NCBI RefSeq assembly: GCF_042186555.1
Contig: NC_133332.1
Span: 126,079,875 to 126,143,874 of the forward strand
Direction of reading: 5' to 3'
DNA from: Aquarana catesbeiana
Lineage: Eukaryota > Chordata > Amphibia > Anura > Ranidae
DNA: 64,000 nucleotides
Numbering within the stretch: position 1 is the first letter of the stretch; each line of letters starts with the position of its first letter. The position numbers and the translations under genes were made by a program. Shown piece after piece: positions 22,501 to 34,198 of this stretch. A model generated the notes under the pieces. That model did not search any database and was not told where the DNA came from. It was given only the letters and a program-made list of their open reading frames with translations.

Positions 22501-22947
22501 AATCATTAAAATCACATATAAACTTTTATATCTTTGTGTTATTGTAATTTCAAAAGTAATTTTCCTTATTTATAAATCTTAAAGTAATGTTGGAACCTCA
22601 GAGGTTTTTAGTTTAGTAACATATTGACATATTGAGTGTAACAAAATAAACCTTCACCGGTAAAAATGTTAAAAGATGAAGAAGCTGCTAAAAGTGCTTA
22701 AACTGGGGGTTTAAGGAGTTCTCTGGTCCTATGTCCTTATCTGGGATGTATTGTCCCTAGCCCCCCCCCCCCCCCCCCCCATCCATTCCTGAGTTTCTCT
22801 GTGTCTCCCTGTGACTTTAAGTTCTGCTTTAATAAAATACCTGGTGATCATGCCATGAAAGTCCTTGGTCAGTCACTTACTGTTTTAAAGGGTGACAACA
22901 CTCTTTTTCCCTGTCCACCAAATCTGCATGTGCATTTTTCCACTTTT
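22501..22947. other. Unassigned noncoding DNA with poly-C tract
   Basis: A run of about 20 C at 22,761-22,780. No gene or element termini identified. Confidence 0.5.
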
Positions 22948-22951
22948 TTAA

Positions 22952-25179
22952 ACCACATCAATACTGGGCACTTTCGCCCCCTTCCTTCCCAGGCCAATTT
23001 TCAGCTTTCAGCGCTCTCGCATTTTCAATGACAATTGCGTGGTCATGCTACACTGTACCCAAATGAAATTTTTATCATTTTGTTCGCACAAATAGAGCTT
23101 TCTTTTGGTGGTATTTATTCACGACTCCGTTTTTTATTTTTTGCGATATAAGTGAAAAAAAAGTGTAAATTTGGAAAAAAAACAATATTTTCTTCTATTT
23201 TAAAAGAAATCTAATAAAATCGAATTTTGTCATAAATTTAAGCCAAAATGTATTCTGCTACATGTCTTTGGTAAAAAAAATCCATTAAGTGTATAATAAT
23301 TGGTTTGTGAGATCACGGACAGATGTACGCAAATGATCATGTACAGATGTGCGCAGGTGATCACGGTCATATATGTGCAGATAATCATTGGGACATGTTA
23401 TTATACTGGGACATATGTGGGGGACGTGTTTTGGGGACATGTGTTTTACTATGCTGGTAAACAGTGTGTAAAAAAACAGCTCATACACGCTGATCAAAAA
23501 TAAAAAGAAAAACTGCGCTGCAGAGCAAAAAAGGTCAAAGGTAAAAGCTGCACACAAAATACACCAATATCTGTGTATACCATGAAAAATAAAAAATAAA
23601 TAAAGTGCGCTAATTATATGAAAATACACACATAGATGTGAATACATGTGGGTGGTAGTAAAAACCCCAATCTACTGAGAGCAAGTAAATGACTCCATGA
23701 GTGGTAGAAATATATAAGTGCAAAACATAAAAACTCAAAGAAGAAACAAAAAATGTGTACATGTGAAGTACAATGATATTAATAGCGTGAAAATCTGAAA
23801 ATCAAACAAACTCAGTCCATGGGTTCAAACATAAAAAGTTCATCAGTGAAAAAAAGCTTCCATCCACTATACAGCTCAGCAGCAACTAATCCCCCTATGA
23901 GTGGATTGACAAAGGAGAGAGATGTGCAGGATGGTGCAAATCCACTGACGGTGACTCCAATAAGTGAGAAAGTGATAAAGGTGGACTCTTACCCTCCGTG
24001 TTGGACCCCCTCCTTGGCAGGGTCTATCGGGCATGCAGATTTTTGCCCTCTGCAGGGACCGTGTAATGAGAAGATCTCCCCAGCAGCTGTCAGGAATGTT
24101 GTCTCCGATCCGGGCTGGTCCAAGTGAAACGCCTGGAGAGGGGGGAAGGAAAGCTCTCTTGCTCCCAGTGTGGATGGCGCGAGAGATTGGCTCTGCTGGG
24201 AGTGGCTGAAGTTTTGTTTAGTTTCAGTCCACTCTCCGTTGCGGTCTGTACTTTTATTGAATAAATTTCGAAACTTTTTACACTATTGGAGCTCCGCTCT
24301 TTTGCTTTTTCCTTTGCCACACTGGGAGCAAGAGAGCTTTCCTTCCCCCCCTCTCCAGGCGTTTCACTTGGACCAGCCCGGATCGGAGACAACATTCCTG
24401 ACAGCTGCTGGGGAGATCTTCTCATTACACGGTCCCTGCAGAGGGCAAAAATCTGCATGCCCGATAGACCCTGCCAAGGAGGGGGTCCAACACGGAGGGT
24501 AAGAGTCCACCTTTATCACTTTCTCACTTATTGGAGTCACCGTCAGTGGATTTGCACCATCCTGCACATCTCTCTCCTTTGTCAATCCACTCATAGGGGG
24601 ATTAGTTGCTGCGGAGCTGTATAGTGGATGGAAGCTTTTTTTCACTGATTAACTTTTTATGTTTGAACCCATGGACTGAGTTTGTTTGATTTTCAGATTT
24701 TCACGCTATTAATATCATTGTACTTCACATGTACACATTTTTTGTTTCTTCTTTGAGTTTTTAAGTTTTGCACTTATATATTTCTACCACTCATGGAGTC
24801 ATTTACTTGCTCTCAGTAGATTGGGGTTTTTACTACCACCCACATGTATTCACATCTATGTGTGTATTTTCATATAATTAGCGCACTTTATTTATTTCAT
24901 ACACGCTGATCACCAGCCGGCTGCAGCGATCCGCTCTCCTCTGCTCACCAACAACTAATGTGTGAGAGAAGAGCCGATCACCTAGCAACTGGCTCTCTTT
25001 ACATCACATGACGGCTGTGATTGGACACGGCCATCATGTGATCAAGGGGACCAATCACAGAGCCCTCCTGCCGATCCGAGACGCGCGGTGTCCGTATCGG
25101 GATCGTGCCGCCGCGCAGGCACGATCCCCCTCCTTCTGAGGGACGTTCATTCAGGAGAGAGTGGCCGGGTGGGAAGTGG
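22952..25179 (+). repeat. TTAA-flanked frog repeat split by a palindromic element
   Basis: The left end CCACATCAATACTGGGCACTTTC after TTAAA and the right end GGGAAGTGG before TTAA (25,180-25,183) are the termini of the abundant TTAA family. The element is interrupted at 23,497-24,896. On removing the insert and one copy of its duplication, the host repeat reads through continuously. No coding region. Confidence 0.7.
23497..24896. mobile_element. 1.4-kb palindromic retroelement-like insertion, 16-bp TSD
   Basis: Perfect 16-bp duplication TCATACACGCTGATCA at 23,481-23,496 and 24,897-24,912. Arms of about 0.57 kb (about 23,600-24,172 and 24,318-24,890) are near-perfect inverted repeats around a 145-bp loop with an AATAAA-like ATTGAATAAATT. 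The left end has about 100 bases not mirrored on the right. The long variable TSD and inverted arms resemble the 8-kb PLE at 34,199-42,199, whose terminal repeats are also inverted. A GTGAAACGCC block (24,124-24,133) lies where a hammerhead would be, but the core is not recognisable. PLE origin is likely but not proven. Three 93-122-codon ORFs are palindrome artefacts. Confidence 0.7.
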
Positions 25180-25183
25180 TTAA

Positions 25184-25867
25184 AAATGAGGTCTACAGCA
25201 TTACAGCCTATCAATCAATATACAGTGATGCAACATTAAAGGAACATATTCTAAATGCTGGAAACGTTTCGAAAATCCAACAAGAAACTGTTTAAACTGA
25301 GTAGTGCACAACATTTTCTCGGAGGTCACAGAAGATCAATATAACAAAAGATATCTGAGGGGGGATATATTGTTGGCTGCAGGGGATCTCTTTTACTGCT
25401 CTCCTTGTTATCAGATTACTTAGTACCACAAATGTCATTTTTTCTGTATTCTCTAAAAGGGGTGGTCCTGGAAGGTGGGTAGGGAGTGGAACCATAGAAC
25501 GGTGCTCAAGAGGTGGGTAGGGGGCAAAGACAAGGGGTGACTTGGAAAGAGGGAGTTCCTGCACCAATTCTCTGAGGGGAAATCTGTGAATCTGAAATCT
25601 GTAGAACTCCTTCATATGATTGATTGAATGCTTCAAGTGAAAAGGCTGACTTTGGATCATACATTTTATATTGTATTCTAATATGAAATAAAATACATTG
25701 TGACACATCCTTTGGATGGGTGGGTGGGGAGGATGTGATTTCACTTTAGGTCATTTGGATATTTATGGAAAAACCAAGTATGTTGTAAATGTTGAAAAGG
25801 TAATAAAAATGTCATGATGATATGGAAAGTGTAGTGAATCCAGGTCCCCCAGGTTGTGAAACACAGC
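25184..25867. other. Noncoding DNA including an unnamed dispersed repeat
   Basis: The stretch 25,405-25,545 (GTATTCTCTAAAAGGGG... GGTGGGTAGGG) is a diverged direct copy of 59,998-60,122. No termini found. A 150-codon minus-strand open frame crosses it without recognisable similarity. Confidence 0.5.
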
Positions 25868-25870
25868 TAA

Positions 25871-26214
25871 GGCCCATGACTTAAGCAGCTCATAGATTAT
25901 GGGTGGAAGGAAAGACGATCACTCCATTCCCCCATCAACACAGTCAGTATTGATTGAGGAAATGCATCCAGCAGCGCTATTGTGTTCTACTGGTGGGGGG
26001 GGGGGGCGCAAGGAGACTTCCAAGCCAGCAAAACACAATGATTACTGCTAGTGGCTATAGCGGCCAGCAGTAATTGCATATAAATAATTTGACAGGCTGG
26101 TTGTACCCAACTTGGGTACAACCAGCCTGGGTACAACCAGCCTGCCCATTGAAGGATCAAATCTCGCCCGATCCTGCTGAACTGGCTGAGATTTGATCCC
26201 ATCTATGGCCAGCT
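25871..26214. mobile_element. MITE, TWA-flanked
   Basis: TAA at 25,868-25,870 and TTA at 26,215-26,217. The ends (GGCCCATGAC and TATGGCCAGCT) resemble those of the element at 45,765-46,105. Internally three copies of GGGTACAACCAGCC or its complement lie near 26,098-26,145. Boundaries are moderate confidence. Confidence 0.5.
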
Positions 26215-26239
26215 TTAAGCACTCTTAGATTTATATTAA

Positions 26240-26526
26240 AGCCTAACTTCAGCCCGAGCAATTTGATTTGGATGGAATAGAGGGAAGGGTTAACATTTCT
26301 GTTTTGCTTTTACATCTGTCTGTGTCACCATTGAGATCTTTCCCCCACCAAGAGAAACACAGTGTCAGATGTTCTGTGTACTTTTTGTTTTTACCTACAT
26401 CCTGGTCAGAGAGGTTTTCTATTATTTCCTGACCCCAATAGGGAGACAGGCTGCAGTAAGCATGACAGGGGCTCTAACCCGACATCATTCTATAATAAAA
26501 AAAATCATTTTAGTTGAAGTTTGGCT
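26240..26526. repeat. TTAA-flanked MITE (287 bp)
   Basis: TTAA at 26,236-26,239 and 26,527-26,530. Inverted ends AGCCTAACTTCAGCC and GTTGAAGTTTGGCT. Perfect 4-bp TTAA duplication, so Kolobok or piggyBac type. A related right end (GTTGGAGTTTGGCT) lies near 62,611-62,624. Confidence 0.75.
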
Positions 26527-26530
26527 TTAA

Positions 26531-27317
26531 ATGTGAGTATCTGTGTTTATGTTTGTTTTTTTTTTTTTTATCACAGGTAAAATCAAGCATATTTTATTGC
26601 TATTATAAGTTATTATTGCTTCAGAATGTAAAATAATAATTTGGCTGTATAAAAGTTGAAAGTGTTTCCACATAACATTGGGTTGCGTTATACTATCACA
26701 GGAGTTATACTCAGTAATTATGCTCTCCACCTATGCGTGTATTTGTACTGTAAATCATAATTGTACCTGTGTATTTGTACTGTAAATCGTAATTGTACCT
26801 ATCGGCCATGTGAGGTAGACAGGCGTGCTCTGCAGTTCTGTTTACTGATGGTGGAGGCTTACAATCTACAAAGAGGAGAGGCAATCCAATTCATAGCTAC
26901 TTTACTAGGTGTGCAGGTCTTGTGCAAAAATCTATTACATGATATGCCATTTTACATGATGTCTCCAGCTTCATCACATTATAACATAGAGACTTCAGAA
27001 AATCCATTCAATTCTCTTTAAAGGAGAAGTTTATTTTTAGAGTGGGGCGTTAGCTCCTTGCTGTAAGATTTTGTAGGATATCCCTCTAACACTCTCTATA
27101 TGGATAGTCCGCAGTAGGACAGACGTCAGTTAATGAACCAGTGAACATACTGTTTCACCTATTTACAGAATAAGATTCTGTCCACGATAGAAAATAAAAT
27201 TATTGAAAACTATTTGGATTTTTTTTTTAAATCTGAAATATAGATGATTACTGGGGGAAACACATTTCTAAAAAATAGTGGTGCACGCATACTAAAGTTA
27301 ACCATTCAGAATTTTTG
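26531..27317. other. Unassigned noncoding DNA
   Basis: Includes a short tandem duplication of GTGTATTTGTACTGTAAATC near 26,740-26,790. A TTAA-repeat start (TTTAAAGGAGAAG) lies at about 27,018, but I found no matching end. Confidence 0.45.
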
Positions 27318-27410
27318 TTCTGGAACCATGTCCTGTGGTCTGATGAGACCAAGATAAACTTATTTGGTTCAGATGGTCCCAAGCGTGTGTGGTGGCAAGC
27401 ACGTGAGGGG
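27318..27410 (+). pseudogene. Tc1-like transposase fragment, upstream of the insert
   Basis: Encodes the WNHVLWSDETKINLFGSDG-like catalytic start, corresponding to 20,840 in the minus-strand copy. It is cut at 27,410 by the hAT insertion. The reading continues at 29,667, and the two copies of the target GTGAGG(G/A)G show where the insertion fell. Confidence 0.8.
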
Positions 27411-29666
27411 TAGGGATGGGCGAATGGTTCGGTCCGGGCATAAGTTTGGGCCGAAGTTTGCCCCGAACAATATGCGGTGTTCAGGGCAAATTCGAAAGCC
27501 GCCGGAACACCGTTAAAGTCTATGGGACATTAACATGAAAAATCAAAAGTGTTCATTTTAAAGGCTTATATGCAAGTTATTGTCATAAAAAGTGTTTGGG
27601 GACCCGGGTCCTGCACCAGGGGACATGTATCAATGCAAAAAAAAGTTTCAAAAATGGCTGTTTTTTCAGGAGCAGTTATTTTATTTTATTTTTTTTAATG
27701 CTTAAATTGAAACAATAAAAGTGAAATATTCATTTAAAGTTCTTACCTGGGTGGGTGTCTATGCCTGTAAAGTGGCGCATTTTTCCCGTGTTTAGAACAG
27801 TCCCTGCACAAAATGACATTTCTAAAGGAAAAAAAGTAATTTAAAAGTACTCGCCGCTATAATGAATTGTCGGGTCCTGGCAACATAGATAAAAGTCATT
27901 AAAAAAACGGTATGGGATCCCCCCAGTCCATTACCAGGCCCTTTGGGTCTGGTATGAATATTAAGGGGAACCCCGAACCAAAATTTTTAAAAAAATTGCG
28001 TGGGGTTCCCCCAAATTCCATACCAGGCCCTTCAGGTCTGGTATGGATATTAAGGGGAACCCTGCGCCAATTTTTTTTTTTTAAATGGCGTAGGGGTCCC
28101 CCTCAAAACACATAGCAGACCCTTCAGGTCTAGTATGGATTTTAAGGGGAGCCCCTTGCCAAAATTAAAAAAAAAATGGCATGGGGGTGCCCCCAAAAAT
28201 CCATACCAGACCCTTATCCGAGCACACCACCTGGCAGGCCGCAGGAAAAGAGAGAGAGTGCCCCCCCTCCTGAACCGTACCAGGCCACATGCCCTCAACA
28301 TGGGGAGGGTGCTTTGGGGTAGCCCCCCAAAGCACCTTGTCCCCATGTTGATGGGGACAAGGGCCTCATCCCCCACAACCCTTGCCCGGTGGTTGTGGGG
28401 GTCTGCAGGCAAGGGGCCCGCAGACCCCCAAGTGTCAAAATGTTAAACCACAAGACACACTTTGGGACAAGTCCTTTATTAAAAAATAAAAATGTCCCAC
28501 AAAGTCCATTCATCTTCTCTCGCTCCACCGATGGATCGAAAAATAAATAAAACCCGCAGGCTGGCACCGATCTGCTTCTATGGGAGGCTCCCACTATCTG
28601 ACGCATCCTCGCAGGTGACAGTTCTTATATAACTGAGGGCGGGGCTTTCCCGGGGCATCAGAAGGGGACGAGGCCACCTGGTTATGTAAGCGGGTGGCCC
28701 CCCCTTTGACGCCACAGGGAAGCCATTGGGAAATCCCCATGCATCAGAGGGGGGCCGGGTCACCCAGGTACGTCACCGTGTGGCCCCGCCCTCAGTAATA
28801 TAAAAAGTGTCACCTGCAAGGACGCGTCAGGCGGTGGGAGCTTCCCATGGAGGAGGATCGGTGGCGGCCTACAGGGTTTTTTTTTTTTCGGTCCGTCAGG
28901 GGAGCAGAAGAAGAAGATGAATGGACTTTGTGTGACATTTTTATTTTTTTTATTTTTTAATAAAGGCTTGTCCCGAAGTGTGTCTTGTAGTTTTTAACAT
29001 TTTGACACTTTTTTTGTGAAATGGTAGGGGTACAATGTACCCGTTACCATTTCAAACAGGGGGGGCGGGATCTGGGGGTCCCCTGGTATGGAATTTGGGG
29101 GGACTCCCCCATTTTTTTTTTTTTTTTAATTTTGGTTCAGGGTTCCCCTTAATATTCATACCAGACCCAAAGGGCCTGGTAATGGAATGGGGGGATCCCA
29201 TGCCGTTTTCTTCAATGACTTTTATCTGTATTGCCAGGACCCGACAATTCATTATAGCCGCGATTACTTTTAAATTACTTTTTTTTCCTTTAGAAATGTC
29301 ATTTTGTGCAGGGACTGTTCTAAACACGACAAAAATGTGCCACTTTATAGTCATACTATAGACACCCCCCAGCTACGAAATGTAAAGGAATATTTCACTT
29401 TTATTGTTTCGCTTTAAGCATTATTAAGATCACTGCTCCCGAAAAAATGGCCGTTTTTAAAACTTTTTTTTGCATTGATACATGTCCCCTGGGGCAGGAC
29501 CCGGGTCCCCAAACACTCTTTATGACAATAACTTGCATATTAACCCTTAAAATTAGCACTTTTGATTTTTCACGTTTGTGTCCCATAGACTTTAACGGTG
29601 TTCACATGAATTTTTTGCCTGTTCGCATGTTCTACTGCAAACCGGGGGGTGTTCGGCTCATCCCTA
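27411..29666. mobile_element. hAT-type giant foldback element, second copy (2,256 bp)
   Basis: Ends TAGGGATGGGCGAA and GTTCGGCTCATCCCTA. Flanking 8-mers GTGAGGGG (27,403-27,410) and GTGAGGAG (29,667-29,674) match at 7 of 8. The arms share the GGTCTGGTATGGAT units, the GGGGACAAGG blocks and the TTTAAAGG termini with 13,179-16,076. It has lost symmetry: the left arm is longer than the right and the centre is near 28,710. No transposase. Confidence 0.88.
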
Positions 29667-30163
29667 GTGAGGAGTACAAAGACAAGTGTGTCTTGCCTAC
29701 AGTCAAGCATGGTAGTGGGAGTGTCATGGTCTAGGGCTGCATGAGTGCTGCCGGCACTGGGGAGTTACAGTTCATTGAGGGAACCATGAATGCCAACATG
29801 TACTGTGACATATTGAAGCAGAGCATGATTCCCTCACTTCAGAGACTGGGTCGCAGGGAAATATTCCAACATAACCACCCACAACACGCCTCTAAGACGA
29901 CCACTGCCTTGCTAAAGAAGCTGAAGGGTAAAGGTGATGGACTGGCCAAGCATGTCTCCAGACCGAAACCCTATTGAGCATCTGCGGGGCATCCTCAAAT
30001 GGAAGGTGGAGGAGCGCAAGGTCTCTAACCTCCACCAGCTCCGTGATGTCGTCATGGAGGAGTGGAAGAGGACTCCAGTGGCAACCTGTGAAGCTCTGGT
30101 GAACTCCATGCCCAAGAGGGTTAAGGCAGTGCTGGAAAATAATGGTGGCCACACAAAATATTG
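29667..30163 (+). pseudogene. Tc1-like transposase C-terminal part, broken
   Basis: Resumes with EEYKDKCVLPTVKHGSGSVMV, then a TAG replaces a Trp codon at about 29,730, then SAAGTGELQFIEGTMNANMY. The block carrying the second catalytic Asp has lost residues (FQHNHPQHASK). A frameshift near 29,930 leads to the MDWPSMSPDRNPIEHLRG block and the C-terminus KRVKAVLENNGGHTKY. It therefore has a nonsense change, a frameshift and altered catalytic-block residues, and is inactive. Confidence 0.85.
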
Positions 30164-30390
30164 ACATTTTCACTTAGGGCTGTACTCACTTTTGCTGCCA
30201 GCGGTTAAGACATTAATGACTGTGTGAGTTATTTTGAGGGGACAGCAAATTTACAGTGTTATACAAGCTGTACACTCATTACTTTACATTGTAGCAACGT
30301 GTCTTATCTTCAGTGTTGTCACATTAAAAGATATAATACAATATTTACAAAAATGTGAGGAGTGTACTCACTTTTGCAAGTTCCTGTATA

Positions 30391-30884
30391 TAATGTTTGG
30401 GGGTTCTAAGTAATTTTCTAGCAAAAATTACTAATTTAAACTTGTAGGCAAAAATTTCCAGAAAAGGCCTGGTCTTAAAGTGGTTAAATCTGACACTCGG
30501 TAAGCAAAATATACCTCAGATAATGGGTCCTTCCTGTATAGGCAGTGAGGGAGGGGATCAGACCCCATTCTACTTTTTTACTTCCCTATCTGACAATGAC
30601 TTGGTGTGTATAAGAGAGATCCCAAGAAAACAGAGCAACAGTATCTCTGTCAAAGACATTCTTAGCATGCTTAAAAATCTCTGAGCAATAACGAGCACTT
30701 TCAGCACTCACAAGTTATTGCTATTTTAACGTCAAACTAGATTGACTTCAAGGCCTTAGCCACAATAATCTGTACTCTGAAATGAGCCTAATCCAAACAG
30801 ACTTGTCATTTCTACTCTCCACCCTCTTTATACGTTAATCTTGCTGAATCAAAGCATGACGGTTGTCTTTATGTTCCTTGTGTG
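30391..30884. other. Unassigned noncoding DNA
   Basis: Nothing recognisable apart from AAGTGGTTAA near 30,477, a possible end of the abundant TTAA family read on this strand. Confidence 0.45.
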
Positions 30885-30925
30885 TGTGTGTGTGTATGTA
30901 TATATATGTGTGTATGTGTGTATAT

Positions 30926-30994
<69 letters not shown>
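30885..30994. repeat. TG/TA microsatellite
   Basis: (TG)n followed by a long (TA)n with one TAAATA interruption. Confidence 0.95.
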
Positions 30995-31002
<8 letters not shown>

Positions 31003-31003
<1 letters not shown>

Positions 31004-31395
31004 GTGGGGACGGAAAGTATTCAGACCCCCTTAAAATTTTCACTCTTTGTTATATTGCAGCCATTTGCTAAAATCATTTAAGTTCCTTTTTTTTTCTTCA
31101 TTAATGTACACACAGCACCCCATATTGACAGAAAAACACAGAATTGTTGACATTTTTGCAGATTTGTTAAAAAAAGAAAAATTGAAATATCACATGGTCC
31201 TAAGTATTCAGACCCTTTGCTGTGACACTCGTATATTTAACTCAGGTGCTGTCCATTTCTTCTGATCATCCTTGAGATGGTTCTACATATTCATTTGTGT
31301 CCAGCTGTGTTTGATTATACTGATTGGACTTGATTAGGAAAGCCACACACCTGTCTATATAAGACCTTACAGCTCACAGTGCATGTCAGAACAAA
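31003..31395 (+). mobile_element. 5' fragment of a second Tc1-like family
   Basis: CAGTGGGGACGGAAAGTATT after TA is a terminal repeat of Tc1-like form. The noncoding 5' region follows and stops near 31,395 before any transposase. It differs from the family at 20 kb and 27 kb. Identified from the terminal pattern and the AAGTATTCAGACCC motif, repeated inside as expected of long Tc1 terminal repeats. Confidence 0.7.
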
Positions 31396-31447
31396 TGAGA
31401 ATCATGATAATATAATGATAATATATAATATAATATAATATAATATA

Positions 31448-32257
31448 ATGAACAATTCCTTACAGTCACAATTTCTGGTCAAATCAACTGAATTTTTTTT
31501 AAGACACAATTATTTTACATTTGTTGAACAGTTTTGTCTACAATGCAGGGGCACAGCCATGGGGGCAAATTTTGCCCCTGTGTATGCCAATCTAACGATG
31601 GGCTACTGGGAGGAGGTATACATCTGGCTAACAACTCGTTTGCTGAGCACATTGTGTTTTTTGGCAGATATATTGATGACATCCCACTCATCTGGAGTGG
31701 TGGCCCAGATGTGTTCCCCTCCTTCATGGCCCACTGTAATGCTAATCCTTCTGGCCTGTCCTTTACACCTGTACTTGACTTCAAAGAGTTGGTGGTTTTT
31801 TGGCTTTAGTGCTGACATATGATCATAGTGGTACTGTTACCAAAAATCATGTTAAGCCCACCAGTGGGAACTCTAACCTGCATTCAACAGCTGCCACCAC
31901 CCCACGTGGAAGCTGAATATTACCAGTGGACAGTTTAACAGACTTAGGAGAAACTGTTTGAGAGTGGATGACTGTCATACAGGGTGGCTCTATGATCAAA
32001 ACATTTGAGGAAAAGGCTATCCACTGGATTTATTTCAAGATGCTTTCCTGTCACATATGAATCCTCTCTCTAAAAAGAAAATCCCAGCTGAGCTGAAAGA
32101 CAATCATACAGTCAGATTCGTGTCAACTTTTAATGATAAATTCAAGTTTTCAGAATAATAAAAAAAAATATCTTATTATGTTTTACGGTGTCCCTGTGGT
32201 CTTGTGCACATGGGTCGCACTATACGTGCTCGACGCGCAAGAATTGGGGATCACTGC
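31448..32257 (+). pseudogene. PLE reverse transcriptase/endonuclease, broken N-part
   Basis: Reverse transcriptase of the Penelope class. RGTAMGANFAPVYANL (about 31,548-31,600) is the conserved block before the catalytic loop. FFGRYIDDIPLIWSG (about 31,659-31,700) is the YIDD catalytic motif, but in a different frame, so at least one frameshift separates them. Downstream, more frame changes lead to the RLRRNCLRV linker block and to a CPCGLVHMGRTIRARRARIGDH block (about 32,189-32,256), the YIG/catalytic-Arg segment of the GIY-YIG endonuclease. CR1 sequence then begins near 32,258. The young PLE at 36,294 has the same order of motifs. Not functional. Confidence 0.8.
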
Positions 32258-33857
32258 AGGTTCATTCAGTATGTAAACAGTAAAAAAGGGAGGACAGATC
32301 ATATTGGCCCCATAAAGAATGAGACAGGACATCTGGTTACAAAGGATGGGGAGATGGCGAAGGTATTGAATTTATTCTTCTCCTCAGTCTTCACGGGTGA
32401 ATCGGGGGGCCTCAGTAACCAAAACTGGAGTGTTTATCCTCATGACACAACACAGGAAGCACCTCCATGGTTAACAGAGGACAGAATTAAAATTAGACTT
32501 GAGAAACTTAACATTAATAAATCACCGGGACCAGATGGCTTGCATCCGAGGGTACTTAGGGAATTCAGTGAAGTGATTGCCAGACCGTTGTTCCTAATTT
32601 TTACAGACAGTCTATTGACTGGAATGGTACCAGCTGATTGGAGAAAAGCCAATGTACCAATATTTAAAAAGGGCCCAAAATACATCCCTGGGAATTACAG
32701 ACCAGTTAGCCTAACATCAATAGTATGTAAACTCTTGGAGGGGATGATAAGGGACTAAATACAAGATTTTAGTAATAAGAACGATATCATTAGCAGTAAT
32801 CAGCATGGATTCATGAAGAATCGTTCTTGCCAAACCAATCTATTAACCTTCTATGAGGAGGTGAGTTGCCATCTAGATAAAGGAAGGCCCGTAGACGTGG
32901 TGTATCTGGATTTTGCAAAAGCATGTGACAAAGTTCCCCATAAATGTTTACTGTACAAAATAAGGTCGGTTGGCATGGACCATAGGGTGAGTACATGGAT
33001 TGAAAACTGGCTACAAGGGCGAGTTGAGAGGGTGGTGATAAATGGGGAGTACTCAGAATGGTCAGGGGTGGGTAGTGGGGTTCCCCAGGGTTCTGTGCTG
33101 GGACCAATCCTATTTAATTTGTTTATAAACGACCTGGAGGATGGGATAAACAGTTCAATCTCTGTATTTGCAGATGATACTAAGCTAAGCAGGGCAATAA
33201 CTTCTCCGCAGGATGTGGAAACCTTGCAAAAAGACCTGAACAAATTAATGGGGTGGGCGACTACATGGCAAATGAGGTTCAATGTAGAAAAATGTAAAAT
33301 AATGCATTTGGGTGGCAAAACTATGAATGCAATCTATACACTGGGGGGAGAACCTCTGGGGGAATCTAGGATGGAAAAGGACCTGGGGGTCCTAGTAGAT
33401 GATAGGCTCAGCAATGGCATGCAATGCCAAGCTGCTGCTAATAAAGCAAACAGAATATTGGCATGCATTAAAAGGGGGATCAACTCCAGAGATAAAACGA
33501 TAATTCTCCCGCTCTACAAGACTCTGGTCCGGCCGCACCTGGAGTATGCTGTCCAGTTCTGGACACCAGTCCTCAGGAAGGATGTACTGGAAATGGAGCG
33601 AGTACAAAGAAGGGCAACAAAGCTAATAAAGGGTCTGGAGGATCTTAGTTATGAGGAAAGGTTGCAAGCACTGAACTTATTCTCTCTGGAGAAGAGACGC
33701 TTGAGAGGGGATATGATTTCAATTTACAAATACTGTACTGGTGACCCCACAATAGGGATAAAACTTTTTCGCAGAAGAGAGTTTAATAAGACTCGTGGCC
33801 ACTCATTACAATTAGAAGAAAAGAGGTTTAACCTACCTAGAGGGTTCTTTACTGTAA
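32258..33857 (+). pseudogene. CR1 reverse transcriptase (ORF2), 5' segment with one nonsense codon
   Basis: Non-LTR retrotransposon RT domain. In order: INKSPGPDGLHPRVL (about 32,512), YRPVSLTSIVCKLLEG (about 32,697), HGFMKNRSCQTNLL (about 32,803), VVYLDFAKACDKVPH (motif A), GSGVPQGSVLGPILF, SISVFADDTKLS (the FADD catalytic motif, about 33,160), then the conserved MERVQRRATKLIKGLEDL region. One TAA at 32,756-32,758 interrupts an otherwise continuous frame from 32,204 to the MITE insertion. The N-terminal endonuclease domain is absent by 5' truncation. The catalytic residues are otherwise intact, so decay is slight. Confidence 0.88.
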
Positions 33858-34198
33858 GCCCTCATGCACACAGGCTGTTAAAAAAACGTTATGAAAACGC
33901 CAGTATTTTAGCAGTGACTTTTTTCAGCGTTTTTGTAATAGCGTTTTTTAGCGTTTTTGAGCGTTTTTCCGCGTTAGCGTTTTTGAGCGTTTTTTTTTTT
34001 TTTTTTTCAATGGATCAAAAACGCTAAAAAACGTTGGTGAATGACGTTTTGGAGCGTTTTTGAGCGTTAGAGCGTTTTTACAGCTGAAAAACGTCTCTCG
34101 GAACCCACTGGTCCTGGGTTTTTTTTACAGCTTAAAAACGCCTATGCCACTTGCAGCTCAAAAACGCCTAGGTGGGCATGAAGCCATAGACTAACATA

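Larger units (their letters stand above)
27318..30390 (+). mobile_element. Tc1-like transposon, 5'-truncated, split by hAT foldback
   Basis: Plus orientation. It begins within the transposase at about 27,318 and is interrupted at 27,411-29,666 by a hAT-type element. It resumes at 29,667 and ends near 30,386 with the terminal repeat (GAGTGTACTCACTTTTGC) shared with the copy at 20,425-21,655. Confidence 0.85.

Noticed and set aside
24124..24133. Hammerhead ribozyme in the 1.4-kb palindrome
   Set aside because: A GAAACGC block is present, but no CTGATGA-like box or stem I could be paired around it.
23819..24645. 93-122-codon paired open frames
   Set aside because: Identical proteins on both strands because the region is a palindrome.
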